Assembly (NCBI GenBank): GCA_044361365.1
Contig: JBIKIW010000033.1
Location: 1-14,459, forward strand
Source of the DNA: JBIKIW01 sp044361365
GTDB taxonomy: Bacteria > Patescibacteriota > JACMRA01
Length of the DNA: 14,459 nucleotides
Direction of reading: 5' to 3'
Positions within the stretch are counted from its first letter, which is position 1, and each line of letters begins with the position of its first letter. Of the stretch, positions 12,866 to 14,459 are shown one piece after another. A model generated the notes under the pieces. The model was given only the letters and a program-made list of their open reading frames with translations. It searched no databases and had not been told where the DNA came from. The translations under genes and the position numbers were made by a program.

Positions 12866-14459
12866 TTAGCTCTTCCTCTTAGGAGCGGCTCTCATATGAG
12901 ACTTGTGAGCAGAGTGATGTGCGTGACTGTGATTTTCAGAGTTTGAAACTGTAGTGTTGGTTTTATCTTCAGATTTTCTTCCTGGTACAAAAGCCTCGCT
13001 GAATTTGCTATTTTTCTTGTAGTAATAATAACCTCCAGCTCCTGCTGCTGCAATCAAAGCGACCAAAATTAAAGCCATTCCACCTCCAGTTCTTGGGGTT
13101 TCAATGATTATAATTTGAATTGGGAACTCTGCTTTTACAGTTTGGTCTGGTACATCTTTTCCTCTAATAATAGCTGTGTTTACAACTGTTGTGCCGCTTG
13201 GTACATCAGATTTGATTGTTGCATCAAACCTAACTTCAGCAGTTCTATCTACAATCAAAGTTCCAAGATTCCAAGTAATCACATTTCCAGCTAAAGCTCC
13301 TTGAGGGTCGATTCCAGTAATATTGGTTAGTCTATTTCCATCAAAAGTATCTGTAATAGTTACATTTTCTACATCTACTGTTCCATTATTGGTGGTTCTG
13401 ACTATGTAGGTTACATTCTCATTTGGTAGCATTTTGGCAGTGCTACAAGGTGTTGAAGTTCCTTTTCTGAAACATAATTTTTCGCTAGTAAGTTTTGGAC
13501 CAATAGTTATAAATTCAACCTCAGATTTCTTTTCAGGCACTCCATCAGCTTTTACGATTGCGATGTTTTTAATATTCGTTCCAGCAGCTACTGTTGAAGC
13601 AATTGTTGCATTAAATTTAACAGTTTTTTTGCTTGCTGTTGTCATGTTTCCAAGGTTCCAAACAATAGTTCCAGCAGAAGTGTTTAGAGTTCCGTCTGGT
13701 TCGATCGCAGTAACATTGGTTAGTTTATCTTTTTCGTAGGTATCAGTAAGAATTACATTTTTGATTTCAGACTTGGTTGAGTTACTAACTTCGATTTGAT
13801 AAGTAACTTCTTTTCCAGCACTTAATTTTCCTTCGTTACATGGAGTGGTAGTTCCTTTTACAAAACATTTCTTTAAAAGATTTAAGTCCCCACCGATTGT
13901 AAATTCAGCTTTTACTTCTTTTGCAGGAATATTTTCAGCAGAAACTAAAGCAATGTTGATTACTTTGTCACTCAACTGTACTGTACTTTTGATAGTAGCA
14001 TCGTAGCTTACTGTAATAGATTTATCTTTCTCTAAAGTTCCAAGATCGTTCCAAATCACGTTTAAAGGTCCTCCGTTATTTACTGGATTGCTACCAACAG
14101 CTTGGGTATAAACAAATGAATCTTTAATACCACCATTGCTAATATTTACTATATTCTCAATTTTAGATTCGTCGTAGTCATCAACAATTTTTACTTTGTT
14201 AGCTGGAGCAACTGATTTATTGGTAGCTGTGATTTTGTAGGTAATTTGGTCACCAGCTTGAAGCGGAGCTTCTTTACATTCTTTATCAGTTCCTTTTACA
14301 AAACATTTCTTTTCAGCTCTTAGATCAGGATCGATAATATTTACAATCCAAGTTCCTGGATTTCCTACCAAGCCTCTTGAATCTGTTGGGGTGATGATAA
14401 AGGTGAATCTCGATGGTGTGTTTTGGCCTGTTGTACAAGCTACTGTTTGACCTCCTCCT
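12866..14459 (-). CDS. Surface protein with DUF11-type repeats and C-terminal anchor, 5' end outside the window
   Basis: The frame is open through the right edge, giving 530 visible residues (numbered from the edge). Three beta-sandwich repeats of the DUF11/'conserved repeat domain' type occur, with NVTITDTFDGNRLTNI, VITWNLGTL and VVNTAIIRGKDVP-like phrases. Each repeat opens with a Cys pair in the frame C-F-x-K-G-T-x3-C (52/61, 198/207, 329/338), probably a disulfide loop outside the cell. Residues 454-458 read TPRTG, followed by a hydrophobic helix (about 461-476), YYYYKK, and a 48-residue tail that is His-rich and then basic. The TM segment anchors the protein; TPRTG resembles a sortase-type sorting signal, but the long tail is atypical. 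A metallopeptidase gene follows 6 bases downstream in the same operon. Signal peptide and N-terminal domains lie outside the window. Confidence 0.85.
   Translation of the reverse strand, partial: GGGQTVACTTGQNTPSRFTFIITPTDSRGLVGNPGTWIVNIIDPDLRAEKKCFVKGTDKECKEAPLQAGDQITYKITATNKSVAPANKVKIVDDYDESKIENIVNISNGGIKDSFVYTQAVGSNPVNNGGPLNVIWNDLGTLEKDKSITVSYDATIKSTVQLSDKVINIALVSAENIPAKEVKAEFTIGGDLNLLKKCFVKGTTTPCNEGKLSAGKEVTYQIEVSNSTKSEIKNVILTDTYEKDKLTNVTAIEPDGTLNTSAGTIVWNLGNMTTASKKTVKFNATIASTVAAGTNIKNIAIVKADGVPEKKSEVEFITIGPKLTSEKLCFRKGTSTPCSTAKMLPNENVTYIVRTTNNGTVDVENVTITDTFDGNRLTNITGIDPQGALAGNVITWNLGTLIVDRTAEVRFDATIKSDVPSGTTVVNTAIIRGKDVPDQTVKAEFPIQIIIIETPRTGGGMALILVALIAAAGAGGYYYYKKNSKFSEAFVPGRKSEDKTNTTVSNSENHSHAHHSAHKSHMRAAPKRKS

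Overview
The window is an AT-rich bacterial chromosome segment. I infer a Patescibacteria (Candidate Phyla Radiation) genome. The supporting evidence is an archaeal/eukaryotic-type tyrosyl-tRNA synthetase, a very short pyruvate kinase, large insertions in otherwise ordinary housekeeping enzymes, few Shine-Dalgarno sites, and DUF11-type surface repeats. TGA ends at least two genes, so the code appears to be standard bacterial rather than the TGA-recoded Gracilibacteria code. The exact lineage cannot be read from the window.

Layout. Positions 1-3000 (minus strand) hold an insertion-rich tRNA-guanine transglycosylase gene (tgt) followed by two tightly coupled unknown genes, one of them encoding a membrane protein. 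Positions 3130-3970 hold a RelE/YafQ-type toxin and its antitoxin (minus). Positions 3945-4862 hold a divergent SAM-hydroxide-adenosyltransferase-like gene with its own promoter and terminator. Positions 5048-5566 hold a decayed REP-associated tyrosine transposase (RAYT) whose tail contributes to the promoter of pnp (polynucleotide phosphorylase, 5620-8163, plus). After a gene-poor stretch come tRNA-Thr(UGU), a small unknown gene and pyruvate kinase (all minus). Divergent from pyruvate kinase are tyrS and a frameshifted ClpP-like gene (plus). Convergent with these is a minus-strand pair: a large repeat-containing surface protein (cut by the right edge) followed by a frameshifted HExxH metallopeptidase.

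The most notable signal is a family of short hairpin repeats with a GTAG head. Two identical copies lie inside the RAYT remnant, and one diverged copy lies inside tgt. All three are in the same orientation relative to coding and are read in the same codon phase. The diverged copy carries a compensatory base-pair change in its stem. This looks like REP elements that insert into proteins in frame, comparable in concept to Rickettsia palindromic elements. Other oddities are a Tgt that has lost all four zinc ligands, a pyruvate kinase with no C domain and with the lysine that marks potassium-independent enzymes, and three interrupted genes (one in-frame TAG, two single-base homopolymer frameshifts).
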